DNA of 64,000 nucleotides from Plantactinospora endophytica (GCF_016862915.1 NZ_BONW01000017.1:1-64000), one strand, 5' to 3'; positions 25,705-34,183 are shown, counted from the first letter of the stretch. Notes: generated by a model not told the origin, from the letters alone. Program-made: numbers and translations.

Positions 25705-26137
25705 GGCATTTCGCTCCCCGGAGCCGGCACAATCGGAACGGAAGGGGCGGCGGATCTTCACCGTCCACCGACCATTGATCAAATAGCTGCCATCGATCGA
25801 CATCATAGGATCACGCCGTCGATCGACAACAGAGATCGTAACCGTACGTATTCTCTCAAATAGCCCCTGTTGTATCGTCGGCGGTCAGCCTATGCTCGCC
25901 ATCTGGACGGCGACGCACAACCGTCGACCACTAGGCGACAAAGAGATCGACTGGCAATACGACACCCAGAATCTAGATCGACTCACCCGAATGTGGATGC
26001 AGCGGCGCCGGGCCCGGTAGCGGGCCGCCGGGGCGGAGCGGCCGCGCCCACGACCCGTCGGCGGATCAGATCGGCGGGAGCGAACCGGACAACTCTGCTC
26101 AGGTGGGCGGTCAGCGGCGGAGCAGGAGGAGGCACCG
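25705..26137. promoter_or_regulatory. divergent Tad-locus control region with GATCGAC repeats
   Basis: 433 bases without a gene, with an AT-richer middle (25770-25890). GATCGAC occurs four times: 25795, 25821, 25945 and 25976. The first two are perfect 10-base direct repeats TCGATCGACA 26 bases apart. They are candidate operator sites for a regulator of both the peptidase and the pilus operon. Confidence 0.4.
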
Positions 26138-26698
26138 TTGCGAACCCGGCAACCGGCGTACCTCTGGGCCGCCCTGCTCGGGCTGGCACTCGTCTTCGGC
26201 GGCACCGGCTGCGGCAACCGGCCCGGCAGCGCCGCGCCACGCGATTCCGACGCCGCACCGGCCGCCAGCCCCGACACCCGGGGCGCCGAGGCGGAGAAAT
26301 CCGCCCTCGCCGCCTATGCCGGCTATCTGACCGCCGTACGGAAAGCGGAGCAGTCCGGCGATCCACTCGATCCGCAACTGCGGAAATATCTCGCAGATCC
26401 ACTACTGACCCGGGTCAGACTCACCATTCGGGACGCGAAGGAGCACGGCGCGATGCGTACCGGAAAGCTCGTCTCCAATCCGTCGGTCACCGCCGTCGAT
26501 CTCGACTCCGACCCGGCCACCGTATCGATCCAGGACTGCATCGACGCCACCGGCTACCGGCTGGTCTACAAGAAGGACAAGAAAGTGGTACCCGGATCGG
26601 CCGGCAGCCGGCACCTCGCCACCGCGACCGCCACCCGCTACCCCGACGGCCGCTGGCTGATCAACGTCGGCGCCAGCCACGAGGACCAGCCGTGCTGA
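26138..26698 (+). CDS. predicted lipoprotein, first gene of Tad operon
   Basis: Exported protein of 186 residues. The signal peptide (RTRQPAYLWAALLGLALVF) ends in a lipobox GGTGC, so Cys25 would be lipidated. The mature part is helical then beta-rich, with KSALAAYAGYLTAVRKAEQSG and ATATRYPDGRWLINV, similar in layout to secreted proteins with a SnoaL-like fold. TTG start at 26138, supported by AGGAGGAGG just upstream. The next gene starts inside its last codons. Probably an envelope component of pilus assembly; exact role unknown. Confidence 0.75.
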   Translation: MRTRQPAYLWAALLGLALVFGGTGCGNRPGSAAPRDSDAAPAASPDTRGAEAEKSALAAYAGYLTAVRKAEQSGDPLDPQLRKYLADPLLTRVRLTIRDAKEHGAMRTGKLVSNPSVTAVDLDSDPATVSIQDCIDATGYRLVYKKDKKVVPGSAGSRHLATATATRYPDGRWLINVGASHEDQPC

Positions 26699-27621
26699 CC
26701 CGGCGGGCCCTCGCGCGGGCGCTGGCGACCGGCGCGGCCAGCACGCTCGTCCTGGCCGCCGCGCTGGCGGTCACCGGCGGGCCCGCCGCCGCCGACCCGG
26801 GCGCCGAGTGCCCACCGGGGCAGAGCAACTGCGACGTCTGGGAAGACCTGCCCGGCACTCCCGGCGGCGACGGCGGCGGCCCGACCAACCCCGGCGACGG
26901 CGGCGGGTCCGGCGGCGGGGACCGGACCTGCGAGAAGGACGACGGCACGGTGGTGCCCTGCTACGACGACGTACTCGGCTGGTTCAACAGCGCCGACGAC
27001 TGTTACTACAAGCGGGCCGAGCCGCAGCCGCCGGACGTCGAGCCCGGGCTGACCGCCTACCTGCGGACCTGTAGCGGAGCGGGCAGCTCGGAACTCGTCT
27101 TCCTGGCCGACCCGCCCGCCGGCTTCGACCCGCCCGACCCCGAGCAGATCGCCATGAACCTCTTCGCCAACCTGGTCCTGGAGCCGCCGGAGATCCGGAC
27201 CGCGCCGAGCGACGCACCCGGACTGGTCGGCGTACCGGTGTGGCTGTACGACGCGTCGAGCTGGGAGACCGAGCGGGAGACGGACACCCAGGGCGGCGTC
27301 ACGGTCTGGATCGAGGCCACCCCGACGAAGATCCTCTGGCGGATGGGCAACGGCGAGACGAAGGAGTGCAGCTCGGCCGGCATCCCGTTCAAGGCCGGCG
27401 TGCACGACCCGCGCCAGCCACCGCCCGGCGCCTGCGCATACCCCGGCTATCCCCGGTCCAGCGGCGCGGAACCCGGCGGGAAGTACGAGATCACCGCGGT
27501 CAAGCAGTGGACGGTGCCGTGGGGCAGCAGTACCGGCGAGGGTGACGAGGACGCGCTCTCCACCGAGCGCACCGCCACCGCCACGATCCTGATCGACGAA
27601 CTCCAGGTGGTGACGAGGTGA
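26692..27621 (+). CDS. secreted hypothetical protein of the Tad operon
   Basis: Exported protein of 309 residues. Signal peptide 1-31 (ends near GPAAADPGAE), then an extended Gly/Asp-rich linker with GGDGGG and GGGSGGG, then a folded domain with several cysteines (CEKDDGTVVPCYDD, CYYKRAEPQPP, CSGAG, ECSSAG, GACAYPG) that may form disulfides. GTG start overlaps the preceding stop (GTGCTGA), and its own end overlaps the next start, so it is firmly in the operon. No family recognised; probably extracellular and linked to the pilus. Confidence 0.7.
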   Translation: MLTRRALARALATGAASTLVLAAALAVTGGPAAADPGAECPPGQSNCDVWEDLPGTPGGDGGGPTNPGDGGGSGGGDRTCEKDDGTVVPCYDDVLGWFNSADDCYYKRAEPQPPDVEPGLTAYLRTCSGAGSSELVFLADPPAGFDPPDPEQIAMNLFANLVLEPPEIRTAPSDAPGLVGVPVWLYDASSWETERETDTQGGVTVWIEATPTKILWRMGNGETKECSSAGIPFKAGVHDPRQPPPGACAYPGYPRSSGAEPGGKYEITAVKQWTVPWGSSTGEGDEDALSTERTATATILIDELQVVTR

Positions 27622-28277
27622 CCGTGGCGACCAGTCCGACCACAGGGGTACCGCTCGACGCGCCGATCACCCCACCCCGGATCGTCCGGCAGCGTCGGAT
27701 GCGACCCGGCCTGCTCGGCCTCGCCGTACTGCTGATCGCGCTCGGCGGGCTCGGATCCGCGTTCGCGATCACCTCCGTACGCGCCACCGGCAGCTACCTC
27801 GCCGTCGCCCGGGCCGTACCGGTCGGCACCGCACTCAGCGCCGACGACCTGGTGGCGGTGCAGGTGGCCGGCGGTCAGGGCCTCGAACCGGTGGCCGCCG
27901 ACCGGCTCGCCGAGGTGGTCGGCAAGCGGGCCACCGTCACGCTCACCCCCGGCACCCTGCTGACCATGGCGCAGCTCACCGACAAGCCGCTGCTCGGCCC
28001 CGGCCAGCAGCAGATCTCGGTCGGGCTGCGCCCCAGCGAGGTACCGGCGAAACGGCTCCGGCCCGGCGACAAGGTGCTGCTGTTCAGCACCGCCGGTACC
28101 GACACCCGGGCCGCCGCCGCGCCGGCCACCCGGTTCCAGGCCACGGTCATCGACATGGCCGTACCGGCCAGCAACTCGGTGGTGCTCTACCTCGCGCTCG
28201 CCGCCAAGGACGTACCGGCCGTGGTGGCGCTGGCCACCGCCGACCGGGTCGCGGTCGTACTCAACGCGGCAGCCTGA
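27618..28277 (+). CDS. SAF-domain pilus protein (CpaB/RcpC-like)
   Basis: Protein of 219 residues with a short cytoplasmic N-terminus, one membrane helix (LLGLAVLLIALGGLGSAFAI, about 31-50) and an extracytoplasmic SAF domain (SYLAVARAVPVGTALSADDL, later PAKRLRPGDKVLLF). CpaB/RcpC proteins of Tad systems have this layout, although this one is shorter and lacks an obvious second domain. GTG start overlapping the previous stop by 4 bases; the next gene starts 2 bases after its stop. Proposed role: periplasmic part of the secretion channel. Confidence 0.78.
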   Translation: MTVATSPTTGVPLDAPITPPRIVRQRRMRPGLLGLAVLLIALGGLGSAFAITSVRATGSYLAVARAVPVGTALSADDLVAVQVAGGQGLEPVAADRLAEVVGKRATVTLTPGTLLTMAQLTDKPLLGPGQQQISVGLRPSEVPAKRLRPGDKVLLFSTAGTDTRAAAAPATRFQATVIDMAVPASNSVVLYLALAAKDVPAVVALATADRVAVVLNAAA

Positions 28278-28279
28278 CC

Positions 28280-29083
28280 GTGGCCATCGTCGCCCTCGTC
28301 TCGGCCAAGGGATCGCCGGGGGTCACCACGACCGCGCTGGCCTGCACCCTCTCCTGGCACCACCGGCTGGTACTCGCCGAGTGCGACCCGTCCGGCGGAT
28401 CCGTGCTGGCCGGCTATCTGGGCGGGGCACTGCCCGGCCCTCGGGGCATCGGCGAACTGGCCGTCGGCGAACTGCGGGACGGCAACCTGGAAGAGGCGTT
28501 CTGGTCGCAGCTCGTCGACCTCGACGCCCCCCGGCGGGAACGACTGCTGCTGCCCGGCGTCGTCGACCCCGCCCAGGCCGGCAGCGTCGTACCGCTGTGG
28601 CAGCGGTTCGCCGACTTCTTCACCGGACTGGCGAACGGCCGGCCGGCGTACGACGTGCTTGTCGACTGCGGCCGGCTCCAGGTGGTCGGCCCGCCGTGGC
28701 CACTGCTCCGGGCCGCCGACATCGTGCTGGTCGTCGCCACCGCCCGGCTGCCGCACCTGTCCAGCACCCAGGCCATGATCCGGGCGATCGAGCGGGACTT
28801 CGCCGAACACCGGGTACCCGCCGACACGCTGCGACTGCTGCTGATCGGCGGAGAGCACAGCCGGGGCGAGGTGGCCAAGGCGCTCCGGCTACCGGTGATC
28901 GCCCAGTTGCCGGACGACCCGCGTACCGCCGAGGTGCTCAGCCACGGCGGAACCGTACGTGGCAACCGGCCGCTGATGCGCGCGGCCAGCGCCCTGGAGG
29001 TGCCGGTCCGGGCGGTCCTCGACCGGCGCCGGGCCCGGCTCGGCCGGCCGGTCGCGATCGAGGGGGTGCCGGGTGCGATTTGA
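28280..29083 (+). CDS. TadZ/CpaE-like MinD-family ATPase, altered P-loop
   Basis: ParA/MinD-fold protein of 267 residues. In Tad systems TadZ/CpaE localises the pilus machine. The expected deviant Walker A (KGGxGKTT) reads AKGSPGVTTTALA: the first lysine is kept, but the second, phosphate-binding lysine is replaced by Val. VLVDCGRLQVVG occupies the Walker B position with the hydrophobic strand and Asp. Thus it may bind nucleotide weakly or not hydrolyse it. GTG start; its last 11 bases overlap the tadA start. Confidence 0.8.
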   Translation: MAIVALVSAKGSPGVTTTALACTLSWHHRLVLAECDPSGGSVLAGYLGGALPGPRGIGELAVGELRDGNLEEAFWSQLVDLDAPRRERLLLPGVVDPAQAGSVVPLWQRFADFFTGLANGRPAYDVLVDCGRLQVVGPPWPLLRAADIVLVVATARLPHLSSTQAMIRAIERDFAEHRVPADTLRLLLIGGEHSRGEVAKALRLPVIAQLPDDPRTAEVLSHGGTVRGNRPLMRAASALEVPVRAVLDRRRARLGRPVAIEGVPGAI

Positions 29084-30638
29084 GCCCGTCTACTCCGACC
29101 CGCGACCGCAGGACCCGGACGCGCCCTCCACCGCCCCGATCTGGCAGGTCGTCCCGCACAACGGGCACCGGCCGGTACCGCTGCCGAGCAGTGGCCCGCT
29201 GCCCCCGTACGCGGTCGTGCCGCAGCCGGTGACGCCGCCCGCACCGAGCCGGCCCCGGGTCGACTTCGGAGTCGTCCGGGAACTCCGTCGGGAACTGAGT
29301 GAACGGCTGACCCTGTGGCAGCGCGGCCGGGAGTTCAGTCCCGCCGAGGAGGACGTCGAGCGGGCCCGGCTCGCCGTCGCGGTCGTCTCCGAGTACGCCG
29401 ACTCCACCCGCCGGGCCGGTACCCCGATGTCGGCGGCCGAGGAGCGGATGCTGCTCGACCAGGTCAACGCCGAACTCGTCGGGCTCGGCCGGTTGCAGAC
29501 CCTGCTGGTCGACAACTCGATCGAAGAGGTGCACATCCTCGGCTGCGACTCGGTCCGGATCACCCGGCGCAACGGTGGCGTCGAGTGGGCCGAGCCGATC
29601 GCGGACAGCGACGAGGAGATGGTGGAGATCCTCCAGGCGGCGGCGCGCCGGGCCGGTGCCACCGAACGGTCGCTCTCCACCTCGAAACCGACCCTGGATC
29701 TACAGTTGCCGGACGGCAGCCGACTCGCGGCGGTCTTCCTGGTCAGCCACCGCCCGTACGCGGTGATCCGGAAACACAACACCGTCGAGGTGACCCTCGA
29801 CGAGATCTCCGGCGCCCGGGCCGACCTGGACGAGATGCTCGACGTGCTGATCCGGGACTTCCTCCGCGCCGCGATGCGGGCCGGGCTGAACATCATGGTC
29901 GCCGGGCTGGCCGGGGCGGGCAAGACCACGATCATCCGGGCGCTGATGGACGAGATCCCGGCCGACGAGCCGTACGTGCTGCTGGAGGAGAGCCGGGAGC
30001 TGCTGCCGGCGCGGCGGGGACGCAAGCACCGGGCGGTGATGAGCTTCGAGTCCCGGGAGGGGCACGGCGACCGAGGCCCGGACGGGCGCCCGGCCGGCGA
30101 GGTGACCATCGCCGACCTGATCCCGGTGGCGCTGCGGATGGGCGTACTCCGGATCATCGTCGGCGAGGTGCGCTCCCGGGAGATCGTGCCGATGCTCCAG
30201 GCGATGACGACCAGCCGGGGCTCGATGTGCACCATCCACGCCCGTACCCCGGCCGGGGTCAGCGAACGGATCATCGAGCTGGCGCTGGCGCACGGCCGGG
30301 AGATGACCGTCGAGCAGGCCCGGCGGATGGCCGGGAACGCGCTGGACCTGATCGTCTACGTGACCATCGAGGACGAGACCGCGATCGGCGGCCGGAAGCA
30401 CCGGTTCGTCTCGCACGTCGAGGAGGTCATCGGGGTCGGCGAGGGGAACCGGATCACCACCACGACGGTCTTCGGGCCGGGGTCGGACGGGCGGGCGGTG
30501 CCCCGGCATCTGCCGGAGCGGGTTCGTGAGCAGTTGTTGCGGGTCGGGTACGACGCGCGGCTGCTGACCCGGTACATCGAGGCGGGTACCGGGGCGTGGC
30601 GGCGGGCTCGGCACAGTCGGTTGGGGATGTTCGGGTGA
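29073..30638 (+). CDS. tadA: TadA/CpaF secretion ATPase
   Basis: Hexameric type II/IV secretion ATPase of 521 residues that powers pilus assembly. A proline-rich N-terminal tail (about 1-60) is followed by the CpaF N-domain and the motor: Walker A GLAGAGKTTIIRAL (about 277), Asp box, Walker B RIIVGEVRSREIV (about 361) and the His box with TIHARTPAG. A nine-base insert-like KHRAVMSFESREGHG segment resembles other actinobacterial CpaF. GTG start overlaps the previous gene by 11 bases. Acts at the membrane with TadB and TadC. Confidence 0.93.
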   Translation: MRFEPVYSDPRPQDPDAPSTAPIWQVVPHNGHRPVPLPSSGPLPPYAVVPQPVTPPAPSRPRVDFGVVRELRRELSERLTLWQRGREFSPAEEDVERARLAVAVVSEYADSTRRAGTPMSAAEERMLLDQVNAELVGLGRLQTLLVDNSIEEVHILGCDSVRITRRNGGVEWAEPIADSDEEMVEILQAAARRAGATERSLSTSKPTLDLQLPDGSRLAAVFLVSHRPYAVIRKHNTVEVTLDEISGARADLDEMLDVLIRDFLRAAMRAGLNIMVAGLAGAGKTTIIRALMDEIPADEPYVLLEESRELLPARRGRKHRAVMSFESREGHGDRGPDGRPAGEVTIADLIPVALRMGVLRIIVGEVRSREIVPMLQAMTTSRGSMCTIHARTPAGVSERIIELALAHGREMTVEQARRMAGNALDLIVYVTIEDETAIGGRKHRFVSHVEEVIGVGEGNRITTTTVFGPGSDGRAVPRHLPERVREQLLRVGYDARLLTRYIEAGTGAWRRARHSRLGMFG

Positions 30639-30712
30639 GCGCGCGGCGCGTCGTGCGGGCCGGGCCGGCGGGTCCGGCGGGCCGGCCGGCGGGTTCGGGG
30701 GTGGCGGGGTGA
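30635..30712 (+). CDS. candidate micro-ORF bridging tadA and tadB (25 aa)
   Basis: GTG at 30635 overlaps the tadA stop (GTGA), the frame stays open for 25 codons, and its TGA overlaps the tadB GTG start, again as GTGA. The peptide is Gly/Pro/Arg-rich (MSARRVVRAGPAG...). It may exist only to carry ribosomes from tadA to tadB, or be a chance open frame in GC-rich sequence. No independent ribosome site. Confidence 0.3.
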   Translation: MSARRVVRAGPAGPAGRPAGSGVAG

Positions 30713-31611
30713 ACCTGCCGTCGAACATCGAGCTGATCGCGGTGCTTTCCGGGATCGCCTGCGTGACCGGGTTGGTGTTGGTGGTCGTCGCGTTCGTCGG
30801 GACGAGCCGGCCGGCCCGGCCCGGTGGCAGTTCCGTGCTGCGGCGATTCTGGGTGGGTAACGGGACGAGTGCCCGGGAGCGGCGGGCGCACCAGACGTTG
30901 CTGGTCGGGGCGGTGGTGCTGGGGGCGGTGGCGTTCCTGCTGACCGGGCTGCCGGTGGTCGGGCTGCTGGTCGCGGTCGCGGTGCCGGGTGTGCCGTGGC
31001 TGCTCGGCACCGGGCGGGCCGAGCGGCGGGCGATCAACCGGATCGAGGCGATCGGCGAGTGGACCCGGCGGCTCAAGGACGTCTCGGGCACCGGTCAAGG
31101 GCTCCAGCAGGCGATCATCGGTACGGTCTCGACCGCGCCGGAGCAGGTGGACGAGGAGGTACGCCTGCTCGCCGCCCGGCTGGCCGCCGGCTGGCAGGGC
31201 CGGGCCGCGCTGCTGGCGTTCGCCGAGGAGATCGGTGACCCGGTCTGCGACCAGGTGGTGGCGGCGCTGATCCTGCACCTGACCGACCGGGGTGAGCGGC
31301 TGGGCGACGTGCTCGGGGCGATCGCCTCGGCGGCGGCGGCGGAGGTGGTGACCCGGCGGGAGGTCGAGGCGAAGCGGGCCCAGCCCCGGTTCGCGGTGCG
31401 CTTCCTGACCGGGATGACCCTGCTGGTGCTGGCGTACGGGCTGGTGAACCCGGACTACATGGAGCCGTACGGGACTCCGGACGGGCAGTTGGTGATGGTG
31501 CTGCTCGGTGCCGCCTTCGTCGCCCTGCTCGCCTGGGTGCGGTCGATGAGCCTGCCGCCCCGGCCGGCCCGGTTCCTCGCCCCGCCGGACCGTGAGGAGG
31601 CACTCCGGTGA
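30709..31611 (+). CDS. tadB: TadB inner-membrane platform protein
   Basis: Type II secretion F-domain protein of 300 residues. The N-terminal helix (LIAVLSGIACVTGLVLVVV) and two further helices are followed by the cytoplasmic GspF domain (RLKDVSGTGQGLQQAII ... EEIGDPVCDQVVAALILH) and two C-terminal helices. Such proteins form the membrane platform rotated by the ATPase. GTG start, linked to tadA by a 25-codon micro-ORF and to tadC by a second one. The usual order tadA-tadB-tadC supports the name. Confidence 0.88.
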   Translation: MNLPSNIELIAVLSGIACVTGLVLVVVAFVGTSRPARPGGSSVLRRFWVGNGTSARERRAHQTLLVGAVVLGAVAFLLTGLPVVGLLVAVAVPGVPWLLGTGRAERRAINRIEAIGEWTRRLKDVSGTGQGLQQAIIGTVSTAPEQVDEEVRLLAARLAAGWQGRAALLAFAEEIGDPVCDQVVAALILHLTDRGERLGDVLGAIASAAAAEVVTRREVEAKRAQPRFAVRFLTGMTLLVLAYGLVNPDYMEPYGTPDGQLVMVLLGAAFVALLAWVRSMSLPPRPARFLAPPDREEALR

Positions 31612-31673
31612 GTGTGTGGCGTGGATCGGTTCCGGTGTGCCTGCGGTCGCGGACGGGTGGGGGGACGTCGTGA
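31608..31673 (+). CDS. candidate micro-ORF bridging tadB and tadC (21 aa)
   Basis: GTG at 31608 overlaps the tadB stop (GTGA). After 21 codons its TGA (31671-31673) overlaps the preferred tadC start GTG (31670-31672). Same arrangement as between tadA and tadB. The peptide starts MSVWRGSVPVCL; no homology is recognised. Probably a coupling device if translated. Confidence 0.3.
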   Translation: MSVWRGSVPVCLRSRTGGGTS

Positions 31674-32542
31674 TCCTCAACTGGTACCTGACGTTCGGGG
31701 TGGTCGGCGGCGCCGTCGTCGGATTGGGGCTGTTCCTGCTGGTCCGGGAGGCGTTGCCGGTGACTCCGGCGCTCGGTCCCGCACTGGGTCGGCTGCACCA
31801 ACCGGCCGGGGTGAGTCGGCCGGTACGGGCCAGGGGGCGGGATCTCGACTGGCTCGCCGGAGCGGCCCGGTGGTTGCGTCCGCCGCACCGGCAACTCGCG
31901 CTGATCGGGCAGTCGCCGGAGCAGTACACGCTGTCGTTGCTGCTCTCCGGGCTGATCGGGCTGGCGACTCCGGCGGTGTCGAGCGCGATCCTCTTCCTCG
32001 CCGGAATCCGGCTGCCGTTCGTGGTGCCGACCGTGGGCGCCCTCGGGTTCGCGCTGCTCTGTGTGCTGATGGCGCACCGCAGTGTGCTGGTCAAGGCGGA
32101 GCGGGCCCGGCGGGAGTTCCGGCAGGCCGTCTGCGCCTACCTGGACCTGGTCGCCTTGCAGCTCTCCGCCGCGCACGGGCCGGTGCAGGCGTTGGAGCGG
32201 GCGGCCGAGGTCTGTGACGGCTGGGTCTTCGAGCGGATCCGGGAGTCGCTGCGACTGGCCCAGCTCCAGATGCACTCGCCCTGGGACGAGCTGCGCGACC
32301 TCGCCGAGAAGATCGGCATCCCGGAACTCGGTGACGTCGGGGCGATCATGCAGTCCTCCGGTACCGAGGGTGCACAGGTGCACGACTCGCTGCGGGGCCG
32401 GGCCGACTCGCTGCGCGACCAGATCCGGACCGACAACCTGGCCCGGGCCGAGGCGGTGACCAGCCGGCTCGACGTGCCGGGCGCGCTGCTGGTGTTCGTA
32501 CTCGTCGGCTTCGTCCTCTATCCGTTCGTGGCCCGGATCTGA
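31670..32542 (+). CDS. tadC: TadC inner-membrane platform protein
   Basis: Second GspF-type platform protein, 290 residues. Helix 1 (LTFGVVGGAVVGLGLFLLV), a cytoplasmic segment, two central helices and a GspF domain (QAVCAYLDLVALQLSAAHG ... IPELGDVGAIMQSSG) end with a C-terminal helix (ALLVFVLVGFVLYPFVARI). The GTG at 31670 is preceded by GGGGGGA; an earlier in-frame GTG (31592) would overlap tadB by 20 bases and adds an unrelated leader, so it was not used. Partner of TadB and TadA. Confidence 0.86.
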   Translation: MILNWYLTFGVVGGAVVGLGLFLLVREALPVTPALGPALGRLHQPAGVSRPVRARGRDLDWLAGAARWLRPPHRQLALIGQSPEQYTLSLLLSGLIGLATPAVSSAILFLAGIRLPFVVPTVGALGFALLCVLMAHRSVLVKAERARREFRQAVCAYLDLVALQLSAAHGPVQALERAAEVCDGWVFERIRESLRLAQLQMHSPWDELRDLAEKIGIPELGDVGAIMQSSGTEGAQVHDSLRGRADSLRDQIRTDNLARAEAVTSRLDVPGALLVFVLVGFVLYPFVARI

Positions 32543-32575
32543 CCCGATCCACCGTCACGTTGAAGGGAGACCGCA

Positions 32576-32812
32576 ATGTCGATCATCAACTACCTGCACA
32601 TTGCGCTCAGGGTGCGGCTCGCCGAACTGCGCCGTACGGGGGATCGGGGTGACAGCCCGGTACCCACCGCAGTGATCATCTTTGGTCTGGTGGCCGCGGC
32701 CCTCGCGGTCACCGTCGCCGTGTCGCGCAGCGTCACGGACTGGATGGACGCCATTCCGGAGCCGGGCGGCGGCGCGGACACCGGTGGCGATCCCGGCGGA
32801 GTGCCGCAGTAG
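32576..32812 (+). CDS. candidate Flp-type pilin of the Tad system
   Basis: Small protein of 78 residues: a basic leader of about 24 residues ending TGDRG, then DSPVPTAV and a hydrophobic helix (IIFGLVAAALAVTVAVS), then an acidic Gly/Pro tail. Size, leader, single helix and position after tadC fit the major pilin. However the +5 Glu of classical Flp pilins is absent (Pro instead). AGGGAG lies 7 bases before the ATG. Cleavage after Gly in DRG would leave a protein of about 53 residues. Confidence 0.7.
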   Translation: MSIINYLHIALRVRLAELRRTGDRGDSPVPTAVIIFGLVAAALAVTVAVSRSVTDWMDAIPEPGGGADTGGDPGGVPQ

Positions 32813-33246
32813 TGATCCCCGTACGTCGGCTCCTCGGCGGGCGTTCGTTGCCCGGGGTGGAGCGCGATCGGGGGGCGAATCCGGTCGAGCTGGCGGTGCT
32901 GATGCCGGCCATCCTGATCCTGCTGCTCGCCTCGATCCAGGCCGCCGCCTGGTTCATCGCCCGGGCCACCGCGCTGAACGCCGCGCAGTCGGCGGTCAGC
33001 GCGCAGCGGGCGTACCAGGCGGAGCCGGGGGTGGGGCAGGAACGCGCCGAGGACTTCCTCGACCGGGCCGGTGACTGGCTGGAGGGCTGGGAGGTCACGG
33101 TCACGGTTCCGGAGCCGGACGACACGCAGGTGAGCGCCACCGTGACCGGACAGCCGCTCCGGGTCGTACCGCTGATCTCGTTGCCGCCGATCAGCGAGAC
33201 GGCGTTCGGCACGGTGGAGCGGTTCACCGAGGAGGAGGCGCCGTGA
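32812..33246 (+). CDS. TadE-like minor pilin
   Basis: Pseudopilin-like protein of 144 residues. The leader ends ERDRG and is followed by ANPVELAVLMPAILILLL, with Glu at +5 after the Gly, the classic class III prepilin site. The C-terminal domain is beta-rich (WEVTVTVPEPDDTQVSATV). GTG start overlaps the previous stop by one base; the next gene overlaps by 4. Should be cleaved by the prepilin peptidase and join the fibre or its base. Confidence 0.85.
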   Translation: MIPVRRLLGGRSLPGVERDRGANPVELAVLMPAILILLLASIQAAAWFIARATALNAAQSAVSAQRAYQAEPGVGQERAEDFLDRAGDWLEGWEVTVTVPEPDDTQVSATVTGQPLRVVPLISLPPISETAFGTVERFTEEEAP

Positions 33247-33731
33247 GCGGCCTGGGTCGGGCGCGAAGTCGGGACCGGGGGTCGGTGTCGGTGGAGACGG
33301 CGATCCTCACCCCGGCCTTCCTCGCCCTGGTGGCGCTGGCCGGGGTCGCCGGGCGGACCGCCGTCGCGCACGAGGCCGTCGACGCCGCCGCGCACGACGC
33401 CGCCCGGGCCGCCTCGATCTCGCGTACGGCGCTGGACGGTCGCACGGCGGCCCGCGACGCGGTGCAGAGCCGACTCGACGCCGAGGGGCTCGCCTGCACC
33501 GACGATCCCGTGCTGGACTTCACCGGTACGGTCAACGGCCAGCCGGCCGGCTTCGACGAGGTGTACGTCACCGGACTCGGTACCGACGCCTCGGTGGTCG
33601 TGACGGTCACCTGCGACGTCTCGGTGCGGGACCTGCGGATGCCGCTGCTGCCGGGAGTGCGGACGTACAGCACCGTCGAGGCGACGTTCGCGTCGCCGCT
33701 GGACCGCTACCGTGGCCGGAGCGCCCAGTGA
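33243..33731 (+). CDS. TadE/TadF-like minor pilin
   Basis: Second pseudopilin, 162 residues. The leader ends SRDRG; SVSVETAILTPAFLALVAL follows with Glu at +5. Mature part: a helix, then a beta-rich domain with two cysteines (LACTDD, TVTCDVSVRD) that could pair outside the membrane. GTG start with a 4-base overlap on both sides. Likely partner of the preceding TadE-like protein. Confidence 0.83.
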   Translation: MSGLGRARSRDRGSVSVETAILTPAFLALVALAGVAGRTAVAHEAVDAAAHDAARAASISRTALDGRTAARDAVQSRLDAEGLACTDDPVLDFTGTVNGQPAGFDEVYVTGLGTDASVVVTVTCDVSVRDLRMPLLPGVRTYSTVEATFASPLDRYRGRSAQ

Positions 33732-34183
33732 GCGGCCGGGGCCGTCCTCGGGGAGACCGGGGCGGGCCGGACGCGGGGCGGGTGAGCCTGTTCCTCGCGG
33801 TCGCGCTGATCGGGGTACTGGCGATCGTCGGGCTGGCGTACGACGGTGCCGGCCAGCTCCGCACGATGCAACGTGCCGACAGTCTCGCCGCCGAGGCGGC
33901 CCGGGCCGGCGGCCAGGCGATCGACCTGGGGCAACTCCTGCTCGACGGCACCACCGTGCTGGACCAGACCGCGGCCCGGACGGCGGTACGCAACTACCTC
34001 GCGAGCGTGGACGGCGTCGAGCGCTGGGACGTGGACTTCGCGGTCGTCGGGGACAACACCACGCTGACCGTCGACCTCGAAGTCGACTACGACACGGTCT
34101 TCCTCGACCTGTTCGGTTTCGCCGACAACATCACGGTGCCCGGTACGGCCACCGCGACACTCCTCACCACGACGAACCGCTGA
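33728..34183 (+). CDS. TadG-like pilus assembly protein (short)
   Basis: Protein of 151 residues. A basic leader containing GDRGG precedes GRVSLFLAVALIGVLAIVG, a single hydrophobic helix, and a domain resembling the start of TadG-like proteins (LAYDGAGQLRTMQRADSLA, EAARAGGQAIDL). Full-length TadG proteins usually carry a long von Willebrand-type domain; this one ends soon after, so it is a short member. No +5 Glu. GTG start overlapping the previous stop (GTGA). Envelope location. Confidence 0.75.
   Translation: MSGRGRPRGDRGGPDAGRVSLFLAVALIGVLAIVGLAYDGAGQLRTMQRADSLAAEAARAGGQAIDLGQLLLDGTTVLDQTAARTAVRNYLASVDGVERWDVDFAVVGDNTTLTVDLEVDYDTVFLDLFGFADNITVPGTATATLLTTTNR

Noticed and set aside
31592-31669. 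Upstream GTG start for tadC
   Set aside because: It would overlap tadB by 20 bases and adds a leader unlike other TadC proteins; the GTG at 31670 has a better ribosome site.
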